Shown here piece after piece: positions 1 to 10,034 of a stretch of DNA of 64,000 bases; positions within the stretch are counted from its first letter, which is position 1; each line of letters starts with the position of its first letter. The notes beneath the pieces were generated by a model. That model ran no database searches and had not been told where the DNA came from. It saw nothing but the letters and a program-made list of their open reading frames with translations. Position numbers and translations under genes: made by a program. This stretch comes from Pseudomonas solani (GTDB lineage Bacteria > Pseudomonadota > Gammaproteobacteria > Pseudomonadales > Pseudomonadaceae), in assembly GCF_026072635.1 (NCBI RefSeq), contig NZ_AP023081.1:4336501-4400500 (forward strand). Reading direction: 5' to 3'.

Positions 1-1856
1 AGTTGGCCCTTGGCGACGCGTTCGCCTTCGCCCACCAGCACGTCGACGATGGCGCCGTCCATGGGGGCCTTTACCGTGCCCGAGCTGGCGGCGTTCAGGC
101 CGCCGGCGGGTTCGTGGGTGACGTCGAGCAGTTCCAGGTTGCCGTGCTGGCCATAGAGCCACAGACGCCCGGCGGAATGATGGTAGGCCACGCGGCGGCG
201 CACGCCGTCCAGCTCCAGGGTGGCCCAGCGGCCATCGGCGCGCAGCAGGGCGATGGCCACATCGCTGTCACCGACGCGTGCCTGCAGGCGCGGGCGCACG
301 CCGGCTTCCAGCACGCTCAGCTCCACCGCCAGCTTCTGCTCGCCGTGGCGCAGCACGAAGCGCCACGGCGCGCTGCCGGCGCTGCCGGCGCTGCGCCAGC
401 CGGCGAGGCCGGCCTGGTGGGCACGGGATTCGGCCGAGGCCTGGTAGAGCAGGGCGGCGGCGGTGGCCAGCTCCGTGGCGCTGGGCGCATGGGCGCGCAG
501 GCTCGGGTCGTCGCTGAAGTGTTCGCCGATGAAGGCGGTGGTGGCATGGCCGGCGGCGAACTCGGGGTGCGCCAGCAGGTTGGCGAGAAAGCGCTGGTTG
601 CCGTTGACGCCCAGCAGCACGCAATCCTCCACGGCGCGCACCAGCTTGCGCCGGGCTTCGTCGCGGGTGGCGCCCCAGGCGATCACCTTGGCCAGCATCG
701 GGTCGTAGAAGGGCGTTACCGGCTGGCCTTCCACCAGGCCGTGGTCGATGCGGATGCCGGGCAGTTCGGACGGCTCCCAGCGCAGCACCTCGCCGGTCTG
801 CGGAAGGAAGTTGCTGGCCGGGTCCTCGGCGTAGAGGCGCACTTCCATGGCGTGGCCGTCGAGGCGGATCTCGTCCTGCGCCAGCGGCAGCGGCTGCCCC
901 TCGGCCACGCGAATCTGCCAGGCCACCAGGTCCTGCCCGGTGATCAGCTCGGTCACCGGGTGTTCCACCTGCAGGCGGGTGTTCATCTCCAGGAAGTAGA
1001 AGTCGCCGCTGGCATCGAGGAGGAATTCCACGGTGCCGGCGCCGACGTAGTTCACCGTGCGCGCGGCCTTCACCGCCGCCTCGCCCATGGCGCGGCGCAG
1101 CTCCGGGGTCATCACCGGGCAGGGCGCTTCCTCCACCACCTTCTGGTGGCGGCGCTGCACCGAGCAGTCACGCTCGCCGAGGTAGACGATGTTGCCGTGC
1201 TGGTCGCCGAAGACCTGGATCTCCACATGGCGCGGGCGGATCACCGCGCGTTCGATAATCAGCTCGCCGGAGCCGAAGGCGTTCTGCGCTTCGGAGCGCG
1301 CGGTGCGGATCTGCGCGGCCAGCTCGGTGGCTTCGTGCACCAGGCGCATGCCACGGCCGCCACCACCGGCGCTGGCCTTGATCATCAGCGGGTAGCCGAT
1401 GCGCTCGGCTTCGCGGGCCAGGGTCGCGTCGTCCTGCTCGGCGCCTTCGTAGCCGGGGATGCAGGGCACCTGGGCGTCGAGCATGGCGATCTTCGACAGG
1501 CGCTTGCTGCCCATCAGGTGGATGGCCTCCACCGTGGGGCCGATGAAGACGATGCCGGCGGCCTCGCAGGCCCGGGCGAACTCGGCGTTCTCGGAGAGGA
1601 AGCCGTAGCCGGGGTGCACCGCGTCGGCACCGGTGCGCCGTGCCGCGGCGATGATCGCCTCGATGCTGAGGTAGGACTGGGCGACCTGGGCCGGGCCGAT
1701 GCATACGGCCTCGTCGGCCAGTTGCACGTGGCGCGCCTCGCTGTCGGCCTCGCTGTAGACCGCGACTGTGCGGTAGCCGAGCTGCTGCGCGGTGCGCATC
1801 ACCCGGCAGGCGATTTCACCGCGGTTGGCGATCAGGATCTTGTTGAAGCTGGGCAT
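1..1856 (-). CDS. atuF: Geranyl-CoA carboxylase alpha (biotin) subunit, partial
   Basis: ATP-dependent biotin carboxylase and carboxyl-carrier subunit. With AtuC it carboxylates cis-geranyl-CoA to isohexenyl-glutaconyl-CoA in citronellol/geraniol breakdown. The 618 visible codons start MPSFNKILIANRGEIACR, the usual biotin carboxylase start. They carry the Gly-rich ATP-grasp loop ASAGGGGRGMR, the EMNTRLQVEHPVTE carboxylase motif, and end inside the C-terminal biotinyl domain at GERVAKGQL, just before the expected biotinylated AMKM motif. The gene runs off the left edge and only about 40 residues should be missing, judging from the usual length near 660. It is the sixth gene of the atuA-F run, 34 nt after atuE. 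A leucine (methylcrotonyl-CoA) carboxylase would look similar; the neighbours decide for AtuF. Confidence 0.92.
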   Translation of the reverse strand, partial: MPSFNKILIANRGEIACRVMRTAQQLGYRTVAVYSEADSEARHVQLADEAVCIGPAQVAQSYLSIEAIIAAARRTGADAVHPGYGFLSENAEFARACEAAGIVFIGPTVEAIHLMGSKRLSKIAMLDAQVPCIPGYEGAEQDDATLAREAERIGYPLMIKASAGGGGRGMRLVHEATELAAQIRTARSEAQNAFGSGELIIERAVIRPRHVEIQVFGDQHGNIVYLGERDCSVQRRHQKVVEEAPCPVMTPELRRAMGEAAVKAARTVNYVGAGTVEFLLDASGDFYFLEMNTRLQVEHPVTELITGQDLVAWQIRVAEGQPLPLAQDEIRLDGHAMEVRLYAEDPASNFLPQTGEVLRWEPSELPGIRIDHGLVEGQPVTPFYDPMLAKVIAWGATRDEARRKLVRAVEDCVLLGVNGNQRFLANLLAHPEFAAGHATTAFIGEHFSDDPSLRAHAPSATELATAAALLYQASAESRAHQAGLAGWRSAGSAGSAPWRFVLRHGEQKLAVELSVLEAGVRPRLQARVGDSDVAIALLRADGRWATLELDGVRRRVAYHHSAGRLWLYGQHGNLELLDVTHEPAGGLNAASSGTVKAPMDGAIVDVLVGEGERVAKGQ

Positions 1857-1890
1857 CGTTGGCTGCTCCTGCCGTACTCGGGATGTGCGC

Positions 1891-2688
1891 TCATTGCGCC
1901 CAGTTGGGTTTGCGTTTCTGCACGAAGGCCATGGTGCCCTCGGCGCCTTCCGCGCCGGTCACCGCCTCGGCGAACCAGCCGGCGGCATCGTCCAGCAGGG
2001 CACCCAGCTCGCGCTCGCCGGTGGCCAGCAGCAAGGCCTTGGTGCGGGCGTTGGCGCCGGGGGCGCAGCGACGAACCTGTTCCAGGGTGGCGGTCAGGCG
2101 CGCGTCCACCGCCGCGTCATCGGCCTCGGCGAAGTGCACCAGGCCCAGGCGCAGGGCCTCGGCACCGTCGAAGCGGGCGGCGGTGAGGGCCAGGCGGCGG
2201 GCCTGGGTCAGGCCGATGCGTTTCACCACGAAGGGGGCGATCTGCGCCGGCAGAATGCCCAGGCCGGTTTCCGGCAGGCCGAACTGCGCGCCCTGGTGGG
2301 CGATGGCGATATCGGAGATGCACGCCAGGCCGAAGCCGCCGCCCAGCACTGCGCCTTCCAGCACCGCGACCACCACCTGGGGCGTGGCCTGGGCCTCTTC
2401 CAGCAGGCTGCCGAAGGCGCGGTTCAGTTCGCGGTAGGCGTCGGCCCCGGCGGCACGTGCCGAGGCCATGTCCTTGATGTCGCCGCCGGCGCAGAAGTGC
2501 CCGTCGGCACCGCGCAGCACCAGGGCGCGCACGCTGCGGTCATCGCGCACCGCGGCCAGCACCGCACGCAGTTCGCCGACCATGGCCAGGCTCATGGCGT
2601 TGCGGCTGTCCGGGCGGTTGAGGGTGATGTGCAGCACGCCGGCGGCGGGCTCCAGCAGCAGGGTTTCGCAGTTCGGCAGGTCGCTCAT
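1891..2688 (-). CDS. atuE: Isohexenyl-glutaconyl-CoA hydratase
   Basis: Enoyl-CoA hydratase/isomerase (crotonase) family, 265 aa. In the acyclic terpene pathway AtuE hydrates isohexenyl-glutaconyl-CoA, the product of the AtuC/AtuF carboxylase. Crotonase marks are clear: LNRPDSRNAMS near the N-terminus, the oxyanion segment GHFCAGGDIKDM near residue 65, the second oxyanion segment GAVLGGGFGLA near residue 112, and GLPETGLGILP with the conserved Glu near residue 137. It lies between atuD (66 nt upstream) and atuF (34 nt downstream) on the same strand, so it is very likely co-transcribed. The specific substrate comes from context, since crotonases are hard to separate by sequence alone. Confidence 0.92.
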   Translation of the reverse strand: MSDLPNCETLLLEPAAGVLHITLNRPDSRNAMSLAMVGELRAVLAAVRDDRSVRALVLRGADGHFCAGGDIKDMASARAAGADAYRELNRAFGSLLEEAQATPQVVVAVLEGAVLGGGFGLACISDIAIAHQGAQFGLPETGLGILPAQIAPFVVKRIGLTQARRLALTAARFDGAEALRLGLVHFAEADDAAVDARLTATLEQVRRCAPGANARTKALLLATGERELGALLDDAAGWFAEAVTGAEGAEGTMAFVQKRKPNWAQ

Positions 2689-2754
2689 GCCGGCTTCCTC
2701 ATCATGCTTGGGTCAGGGCGCTGGGCGCGGGTGCGCCCAGCGGACGGTCCGCTA

Positions 2755-3915
2755 TCAGCCTTTCTTTTTGCCGGGCAGGATGCCCATCAGCTTGCAGATG
2801 ATGCCGAGCATGATCTCGTCGGCGCCGCCGCCGATGCTCACCAGGCGCACGTCGCGGTAGGCGCGGGAGACCGGGTTGTCCCACATGAAGCCCATGCCGC
2901 CCCAGTACTGCAGGCAGGCGTCGCTGACTTCGCGGCCCAGGCGGCCGGCCTTGAGCTTGGCCATGGAGGCCAGCTTGGTCACGTCCTTGCCGCTGACGTA
3001 GAGCTCGGTGGCCTGGTAGACCAGGGCGCGCAGGGCTTCGATCTCGGTGCTCAGCTCGGCCATGCGGAAGTGAATGACCTGGTTGTCGATCAGCGGGGTA
3101 CCGAAGGTCTTGCGCTCCTTGCAGTACTCGATCGTGGCGTCGACGCAGTGCTCCAGGCCCTTGATCATGTTGGCCGCGCCGAACAGGCGTTCCTCCTGGA
3201 ACTGCAGCATCTGCATCATGAAGCCGGCGCCTTCGTGGCCGATGCGGTAGCGCTGGGGCACGCGCACGTTGTCGAAGAACACCTGGGCGGTCTCCGAGCT
3301 GCGCATGCCGAGCTTGTCCAGGTGCGGGCTGACGCTGATGCCCGGGGTCTTCATCGGCACCACGATCAGCGATTTGTTGACGTGGGGCTTGTCGTCCGAG
3401 GTGTTGGCCAGCAGGCAGATGAAGTCCGCCGAGGGCGAGTTGGTGATCCACATCTTGCTGCCGTTGATCACGTAGTCGTCGCCGTCCTTGCGGGCGGTGG
3501 TCTTGAGCCCGGCGACGTCGGAGCCGGCGCCGACCTCGGAAACGCCGATGCAGCCGACCATGTCGCCGCTGATGGCGGGGCGGAGGAATTCGTTGCGCAG
3601 GTCGTCGGAGCCGAAGCGGGCCAGGGCCGGGGTGCACATGTCGGTCTGCACGCCGATGGACATGGGGATGCCACCGCAGATGATGGTGCCGAACTCTTCG
3701 GCGGCGACCACGGAGTAGCTGTAGTCCAGGCCCATTCCGCCGAATTTCTCCGGCTTGGAGATGCCCAGCAGGCCCAGGTCGCCGGCCTTCTTGAAGATGT
3801 CATGGATGGGGAAGCGGCCTTCGCGCTCCCATTGCTCGACATGGGGGTTGATCTCCCTGTCGACGAAATTGCGTACGGTGCGGCGGAGTTCTTCGTGTTC
3901 CTGGGTGAAGATCAT
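2755..3915 (-). CDS. atuD: Citronellyl-CoA dehydrogenase
   Basis: FAD-dependent acyl-CoA dehydrogenase, 386 aa. It should introduce the 2,3 double bond of citronellyl-CoA to give cis-geranyl-CoA. The start at 3915 (MIFTQEHEELRRTVRNFVD) is chosen because an AGGAG Shine-Dalgarno sits just upstream and it matches the normal acyl-CoA dehydrogenase start; the frame stays open 27 codons further upstream with no family resemblance. Family motifs include GCIGVSEVGAGSDVAGLKT near residue 125, KMWITNS, and QYWGGMGFMWDNPVSRAYRD near the C-terminus. It lies 61 nt after atuC and 66 nt before atuE. Other acyl-CoA dehydrogenases look alike; the pathway assignment rests on the surrounding atu genes. Confidence 0.92.
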   Translation of the reverse strand: MIFTQEHEELRRTVRNFVDREINPHVEQWEREGRFPIHDIFKKAGDLGLLGISKPEKFGGMGLDYSYSVVAAEEFGTIICGGIPMSIGVQTDMCTPALARFGSDDLRNEFLRPAISGDMVGCIGVSEVGAGSDVAGLKTTARKDGDDYVINGSKMWITNSPSADFICLLANTSDDKPHVNKSLIVVPMKTPGISVSPHLDKLGMRSSETAQVFFDNVRVPQRYRIGHEGAGFMMQMLQFQEERLFGAANMIKGLEHCVDATIEYCKERKTFGTPLIDNQVIHFRMAELSTEIEALRALVYQATELYVSGKDVTKLASMAKLKAGRLGREVSDACLQYWGGMGFMWDNPVSRAYRDVRLVSIGGGADEIMLGIICKLMGILPGKKKG

Positions 3916-3976
3916 TGTTGTTGTTCTCCTGGTGGGGTGCGCCCGGCGCACCGTCGATCGGGTTCGGGTGCGGCGC

Positions 3977-5593
3977 TTAGAAGCGGGCCACGCCAAAGGT
4001 GGTGGATTTCAGGGGGCGCGCCTCGGCTTCGGCGCAGATGTCCAGCAGGTAGCCGAGCAGCTTGCGGGTATCGCGCGGGTCGATGAGGCCGTCGTCCCAC
4101 AGGCTGGCGGTGCCGTACAGCGCGGTGGACTGGCTGTCGAGCTTCTGCGCGGTGACCTGTTCGAGCATGTCGAGCATCTTCGGGTCGGCTTCCTTGCCCT
4201 CCTTGGCGTGCTTTTCCTCGGTGACGATGCGCAGCACCTTGCCGGCCTGGGCGCCGCCCATCACGGCGGTGCGGCTGTTGGGCCAGGCGAAGATGAAGCG
4301 CGGGTCCAGGCCACGGCCGCACATGGCGTAGTTGCCGGCGCCGTAGGAGCCGCCGACGACGATGGTGAGCTTGGGCACGCGGGCGTTGGCCACCGCCTGG
4401 ATCATCTTCGAGCCGTGCTTGATCACGCCGAGCTGTTCCGACTCGGTGCCGACCATGAAGCCGGTGGTGTTGTGGAAGAACAGGATCGGCGTGTTGCTCT
4501 GGTCGCACAGCTGGATGAACTGCGCCGCCTTGGCCGCGCCGCGCGGGGTGATCGGGCCGTTGTTGCCGATCAGGCCGCAGCGCTGGCCCTCGATCTGCAG
4601 GTGGCCGCAAACGGTCTGGCTGTCGAACTCGTTCTTGAAGTCGAGGAACTCCGAGCCATCGGCCAGGCGGGCGATGATCTCGCGCACGTCGTAGGGCTTC
4701 TTGGCGTCCGCCGGGACGATGCCCAGCAGTTCGTGGGCCGGGTACAGCGGCTCGCGCCAGGTCTTGGCCGGTCGCGCCGGCAGCTGGGCGTTCCACGGCA
4801 GCATGGCGAGAATCTCGCGGGCGATGCGCACGCCGTCGGCGTCGTTCTCGGCCAGGTATTCGGCGGTGCCGGCAACCTGGGCGTGCATCTCGGCGCCGCC
4901 CAGTTCCTCGTCCGTCGCCACCTCGCCGGTGGCGGCCTTGAGCAGCGGCGGGCCGGCAAGGAACATCTTGGCCTTGCCGCGCACCACCACCACATAGTCC
5001 GACAGCCCGGGCTGGTAGGCCCCGCCGGCAGTGCTGGAGCCGTGCACCACGGTGATCTGCGGCAGGCCCATGGCCGACATGCGCGCCTGGTTGGCGAAGC
5101 CGCGCGCGCCTTCGACGAAAATGTCGGCGGCGTAGTTGAGGTTGGCACCGCCGCTTTCGGTCAGCGCCACCACCGGCAGCTTGTTCTCGAAGGCCACCTG
5201 CTGCAGGCGCAGGGTCTTCTTCAGGCCGGTGGGGGAGATGGTGCCGCCCTTGATCGCGCTGTTGCTGGCGGTAACCAGACAGCGCACGCCGGCGATGTAG
5301 CCGATGCCGGAGATGATGCCGCCGCCGGCCTGGGTGCCGTCCTTGTCATCGTGCAGCTTGTAGCCGGCCAGGGACGACAGCTCGAGGAAGGGCGCGCCGG
5401 CGTCGAGCAGCAGGTTGAGGCGTTCACGGGGCAGCAACTGGCCGCGCTTGTCGAACTTGGGTTTGGCTTCGGCCGCCTTGTCGAGCACCTTCTGCTCGAT
5501 CTCGCGGAAGCTGGCGACGGCGGCGAGCATGGCGTCGCGGTTGCGGGCGAAGTCTTCGCCGTGCACGTCGAGTTCGGAGTGGATGACGGCCAT
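3977..5593 (-). CDS. atuC: Geranyl-CoA carboxylase beta (carboxyltransferase) subunit
   Basis: Carboxyltransferase subunit of geranyl-CoA carboxylase, 538 aa, partner of AtuF. It moves the carboxyl group from biotin to geranyl-CoA. The sequence shows the two crotonase-like halves of acyl-CoA carboxyltransferases: the N-terminal half has GGTISPTGLKK and the SSTAGGAYQPGLSDY segment, and the C-terminal half has QTVCGHLQIEGQRCGLIGNNG followed by a Gly-rich GGSYGAGNYAMCGR acyl-CoA loop. It starts 3 nt after the stop of atuB, so translational coupling is likely. Methylcrotonyl-CoA carboxylase LiuB is the nearest alternative, but no liu genes surround it. Confidence 0.93.
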   Translation of the reverse strand: MAVIHSELDVHGEDFARNRDAMLAAVASFREIEQKVLDKAAEAKPKFDKRGQLLPRERLNLLLDAGAPFLELSSLAGYKLHDDKDGTQAGGGIISGIGYIAGVRCLVTASNSAIKGGTISPTGLKKTLRLQQVAFENKLPVVALTESGGANLNYAADIFVEGARGFANQARMSAMGLPQITVVHGSSTAGGAYQPGLSDYVVVVRGKAKMFLAGPPLLKAATGEVATDEELGGAEMHAQVAGTAEYLAENDADGVRIAREILAMLPWNAQLPARPAKTWREPLYPAHELLGIVPADAKKPYDVREIIARLADGSEFLDFKNEFDSQTVCGHLQIEGQRCGLIGNNGPITPRGAAKAAQFIQLCDQSNTPILFFHNTTGFMVGTESEQLGVIKHGSKMIQAVANARVPKLTIVVGGSYGAGNYAMCGRGLDPRFIFAWPNSRTAVMGGAQAGKVLRIVTEEKHAKEGKEADPKMLDMLEQVTAQKLDSQSTALYGTASLWDDGLIDPRDTRKLLGYLLDICAEAEARPLKSTTFGVARF

Positions 5594-5596
5594 GGC

Positions 5597-6466
5597 TTAC
5601 TCCTCGTCCTTGAACACGGCGGGCATATAGGCCCGGTGGAAACCGTCGTAGGACTCGCTGGCGCGGGCCTTGCCCAGGGTCCAGGCGCGGGTGCCCTGGC
5701 TGGCGGCGCCATCGATGCGGATGGTGTTGCCGCTGATGAAGTTGGCGCCGGGGGAGAGCAGGAAGACGATGGCGGCCGCCACCTCGGACTCGGTGCCGAT
5801 GCGCTGCAGCGGGACGTGGTCCTTGAGGGAGCGGATCATCGATTTCATGGATTCGGGGTAGGTGTCCATGCCGCTGGAGGCGATCCAGCCCGGCGCCACC
5901 GCGTTGACCCGCACCCCGGCGTGGCCCCATTCATAGGCGGCGGTCTTGGTGAAGTTCTCCATGCCGGCGCGGGCGGCGCCGGAGTGGCCCATGCCGGGCA
6001 TGCCGCCCCACATGTCGGCGAGCATGTTGACGATGCTGCCGCCGGTCTTGCTCATGCTCTGCAGGAAGACCTCCTTGGCCACCAGGAAGCCGCCCACCAG
6101 GTTGGTGCGCACCACGGTCTCGAAGCCCTTCTGGTTGATGCCGATGAGCGGCGCGGGGAACTGGCCGCCGGCGTTGTTGACCAGGTGGTGGATGGGGCCG
6201 CGCTCGGCCACCACGGCCTTGACCATGGCCTTGACCGCTTCTTCGTCGCGGATGTCGCAGGCCTGCCAGCTGGCGCTGCCGCCGTCTTCGATGATTTCGC
6301 CGGCAGTGGCTTCGAGCTTTTCCGCCTTGCGCCCCACCAGCACCACGTGGGCGCCGAGGTGGGCGAGCTCGTGGGCCACGCAGCGGCCGATGCCGCTGCC
6401 GCCGCCGGTGACGAGGATGGTCTGGCCGCTGAACAGGCCGGGTTTGAACACGGAATCGTAGGCCAT
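5597..6466 (-). CDS. atuB: Short-chain dehydrogenase/reductase of terpene pathway
   Basis: SDR-family oxidoreductase, 289 aa, second gene of the atu operon. The Rossmann nucleotide motif TGGGSGIGRC is at about residue 20 and the NNAGG motif near residue 100. The precise step of AtuB in citronellol/geraniol catabolism is not settled as far as I know; an oxidation in the upper pathway has been suggested. The usual catalytic YxxxK is not visible: the equivalent stretch reads GHSGAARAGMENFTK, with Ser where Tyr is expected and Arg where Lys is expected. That resembles 2,4-dienoyl-CoA reductases, which also lack the Tyr. The gene starts 7 nt after atuA and ends 3 nt before atuC. Confidence 0.88.
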   Translation of the reverse strand: MAYDSVFKPGLFSGQTILVTGGGSGIGRCVAHELAHLGAHVVLVGRKAEKLEATAGEIIEDGGSASWQACDIRDEEAVKAMVKAVVAERGPIHHLVNNAGGQFPAPLIGINQKGFETVVRTNLVGGFLVAKEVFLQSMSKTGGSIVNMLADMWGGMPGMGHSGAARAGMENFTKTAAYEWGHAGVRVNAVAPGWIASSGMDTYPESMKSMIRSLKDHVPLQRIGTESEVAAAIVFLLSPGANFISGNTIRIDGAASQGTRAWTLGKARASESYDGFHRAYMPAVFKDEE

Positions 6467-6473
6467 CGCGTGC

Positions 6474-8267
<1,794 letters not shown>

Positions 8268-8277
8268 TGTCTTGTCC

Positions 8278-8300
8278 GCAACACACGAGGAATGTGTTGC
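8278..8300. repeat. 7-bp inverted repeat in the atuA leader
   Basis: GCAACAC and GTGTTGC face each other across 9 nt, starting 11 bp upstream of the atuA start codon. It lies between the start codon and the AtuR operators, so it would be in the atuA 5' untranslated leader. It could be an mRNA hairpin or a second regulator site. Function not known. Confidence 0.5.
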
Positions 8301-8308
8301 GGACATTA

Positions 8309-8324
8309 CCAAGCAAGCGCTTGG
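8309..8324. promoter_or_regulatory. AtuR operator, site 1
   Basis: CCAAGCAAGCGCTTGG, containing the perfect 10-bp palindrome CAAGCGCTTG. AtuR of P. aeruginosa is reported to bind two inverted-repeat sites in the atuA-atuR intergenic region, and this site together with the one at 8354-8369 fits that arrangement. Direct binding is inferred. Confidence 0.85.
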
Positions 8325-8353
8325 TTGAAAAGTGCCGTGTCGACGATTTTTAC

Positions 8354-8369
8354 CCAAGCGCTTGCTTGG
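8354..8369. promoter_or_regulatory. AtuR operator, site 2
   Basis: CCAAGCGCTTGCTTGG, the exact reverse complement of site 1, sharing the CAAGCGCTTG core. The two cores are 41 bp apart, about four helical turns, so two dimers could sit on one face of the helix and control both atuA and atuR. Confidence 0.85.
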
Positions 8370-8469
8370 GCGTCTGGTGCAGCATAGATTTCACGAATCA
8401 AGACAAATACTTGCGGCCCATTCTTAAGTTGGATGGGCAGGCGCAGTGCAGCCGAGGTAGTGGGAACAG

Positions 8470-9099
8470 ATGAGCCTGGACGATCAAAAAGCCCAAGAGG
8501 TGATGCGCGAACTGGTGGCCAGCGGCCAGATCACCGACCCGGAAAGCGCCCGTGGCAAGCTGCTGCAGACCGCCGCGCACCTGTTCCGCAGCAAGGGCTA
8601 CGAGCGCACCACGGTACGCGACCTGGCCAGCGCCGTGGGCATCCAGTCCGGCAGCATCTTTCATCACTTCAAGAGCAAGGACGAGATCCTGCGTTCGGTG
8701 ATGGAGGAGACCATTCTCTATAACACCGCGCTCATGCATGCCTCGCTGGCGGAGGCGACGACCCTGCGCGAGCGGGTGCTGGCGCTGATCCGCTGCGAGC
8801 TGCAGTCGATCATGGGCGGCACCGGCGAGGCCATGGCGGTGCTGGTCTACGAATGGCGTTCGCTGTCGGAGGAGGGCCAGCGCTACATCCTCGAACTGCG
8901 CGACACCTACGAGCTGCTCTGGCTGGAGGTGCTCGGCGAGGCCAAGGTCCAGGGTTACTTCAATGCCGACCCCTTCATCCTGCGGCGCTTCCTCACCGGT
9001 GCGCTGTCCTGGACCACCACCTGGTTCCGTCCCGAAGGGCCGATGACCCTCGACCAGCTCTGCGAGGAAGCCCTGTCACTGGTGATCAAGGAAGTCTGA
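8470..9099 (+). CDS. atuR: TetR-family repressor of the atu cluster
   Basis: TetR/AcrR regulator, 209 aa, divergent from atuA with the operator palindromes between them. The helix-turn-helix lies at about residues 28-73 (GKLLQTAAHLFRSKGYERTT through GSIFHHFKSKDEIL), a textbook TetR DNA-binding domain. The C-terminal all-helical ligand domain (about 75-209) should sense an acyl-CoA intermediate of the pathway. It probably represses both the atu operon and itself. The identity rests on position and family. Confidence 0.92.
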   Translation: MSLDDQKAQEVMRELVASGQITDPESARGKLLQTAAHLFRSKGYERTTVRDLASAVGIQSGSIFHHFKSKDEILRSVMEETILYNTALMHASLAEATTLRERVLALIRCELQSIMGGTGEAMAVLVYEWRSLSEEGQRYILELRDTYELLWLEVLGEAKVQGYFNADPFILRRFLTGALSWTTTWFRPEGPMTLDQLCEEALSLVIKEV

Positions 9100-9153
9100 G
9101 GGCCCTTGAGCTAGTCTTGCCCTCGTGCCGGTTTCCTCTTGTACGGGGCGTCG

Positions 9154-9948
9154 ATGTCTGCCGTTCGGCTTGTTTTCTCGGGTGTTCTGCTGCTCGCGCT
9201 GTGCCTGTCATGCAGCAGCGCGTCAGCGGCGCGACCCCGAGAAATCCTCGTTGGCGGCTATCACTTCCCGCCCTACCTGATAAAGCCCGAAGAGCAGGAA
9301 CCGGGCCTGACCCCCGACCTGGTGGCGCAGCTCAATCGGCTCCAGGCGCGTTTCCATTTCAGCATCGTGCCGACTTCGGCCGCGCGCCGTTACCGTGACC
9401 TGGAGCAGGGCCGCTATGACCTGATGCTGTTCGAGGACCCGGACTGGGGCTGGAACGGCGTGCGCTACCAGGGCATCGACATGCGCACCTCCGATGCCGA
9501 GGTCTACATCGCACGCACACAGCCGGGGCGCGGGCAGGCTTTTTTCGATGACCTGGCCGGCAAGCGCCTGGCGCTCTACAACGGCTATCACTACGGTTTC
9601 GCCGGCTTCAATGCTGATCCCGAGTACCTCTTCAAGCGCTTCTCCGCCACGCTGACCTACTCCCACGACAGCAATCTGCTAATGGTTTTGCACGGTCGTG
9701 CCGATATAGCCGTGGTCACGCGCTCCTACCTTGATCTGTTGTTCGCCAGGGAGCCGGCGCTGCGCGACAACCTGCTGGTTTCCCGACGGATCGATCAGGA
9801 ATACCATCTGTACGCAATGCTGCGTCCAGATGCGCCGATCACCCGCGATGAGATGGCCGGTTTGCTCCAGAACTTGCAGGACGACGAGGCATTCCAACGG
9901 CTGCTGGCCAAGTACCGGCTGACGTTCAAGAAAAACGACCGACGATGA
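9154..9948 (+). CDS. Periplasmic solute-binding-like protein (SBP family 3 type), copy 1
   Basis: Secreted protein of 264 aa from MSAVRLVFSGVLLLALCLSC, with a hydrophobic signal sequence ending near SSASA. The mature part resembles bacterial extracellular solute-binding proteins of family 3 (polar amino-acid binding): GGYHFPPYLIKPE at the start of lobe 1, PDLVAQLNRLQ, an ED-rich YDLMLFEDPDWGW, and GKRLALYNGYHYGFAGF beginning lobe 2. No permease or ATPase gene is nearby, so it may be a sensor or orphan binding protein. The start at 9154 follows a GGGGCG stretch; an in-frame TTG at 9139 is possible. It is a close paralogue of the next gene and ends at its upstream ATGA. Confidence 0.75.
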   Translation: MSAVRLVFSGVLLLALCLSCSSASAARPREILVGGYHFPPYLIKPEEQEPGLTPDLVAQLNRLQARFHFSIVPTSAARRYRDLEQGRYDLMLFEDPDWGWNGVRYQGIDMRTSDAEVYIARTQPGRGQAFFDDLAGKRLALYNGYHYGFAGFNADPEYLFKRFSATLTYSHDSNLLMVLHGRADIAVVTRSYLDLLFAREPALRDNLLVSRRIDQEYHLYAMLRPDAPITRDEMAGLLQNLQDDEAFQRLLAKYRLTFKKNDRR

Positions 9949-10034
9949 ACGAGCGGCGCGATATCGGGGACACCATGGTTTTTGCATCAGCCTGCCAGGC
10001 AGGCCTTCGCTACGGATCGGCGAGATGGGGATTT

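Noticed and set aside
9154..9240. Possible lipobox in binding-protein copy 1 (CLSC)
   Set aside because: The -3 position is Cys and the motif is poor; cleavage by signal peptidase I near ASA is at least as likely, so no lipoprotein call was made.
9945..10034. Upstream ATG of binding-protein copy 2, overlapping the stop of copy 1
   Set aside because: It would put 30 charged residues in front of a good lipoprotein signal. The ATG at 10035 places the signal at the N-terminus.
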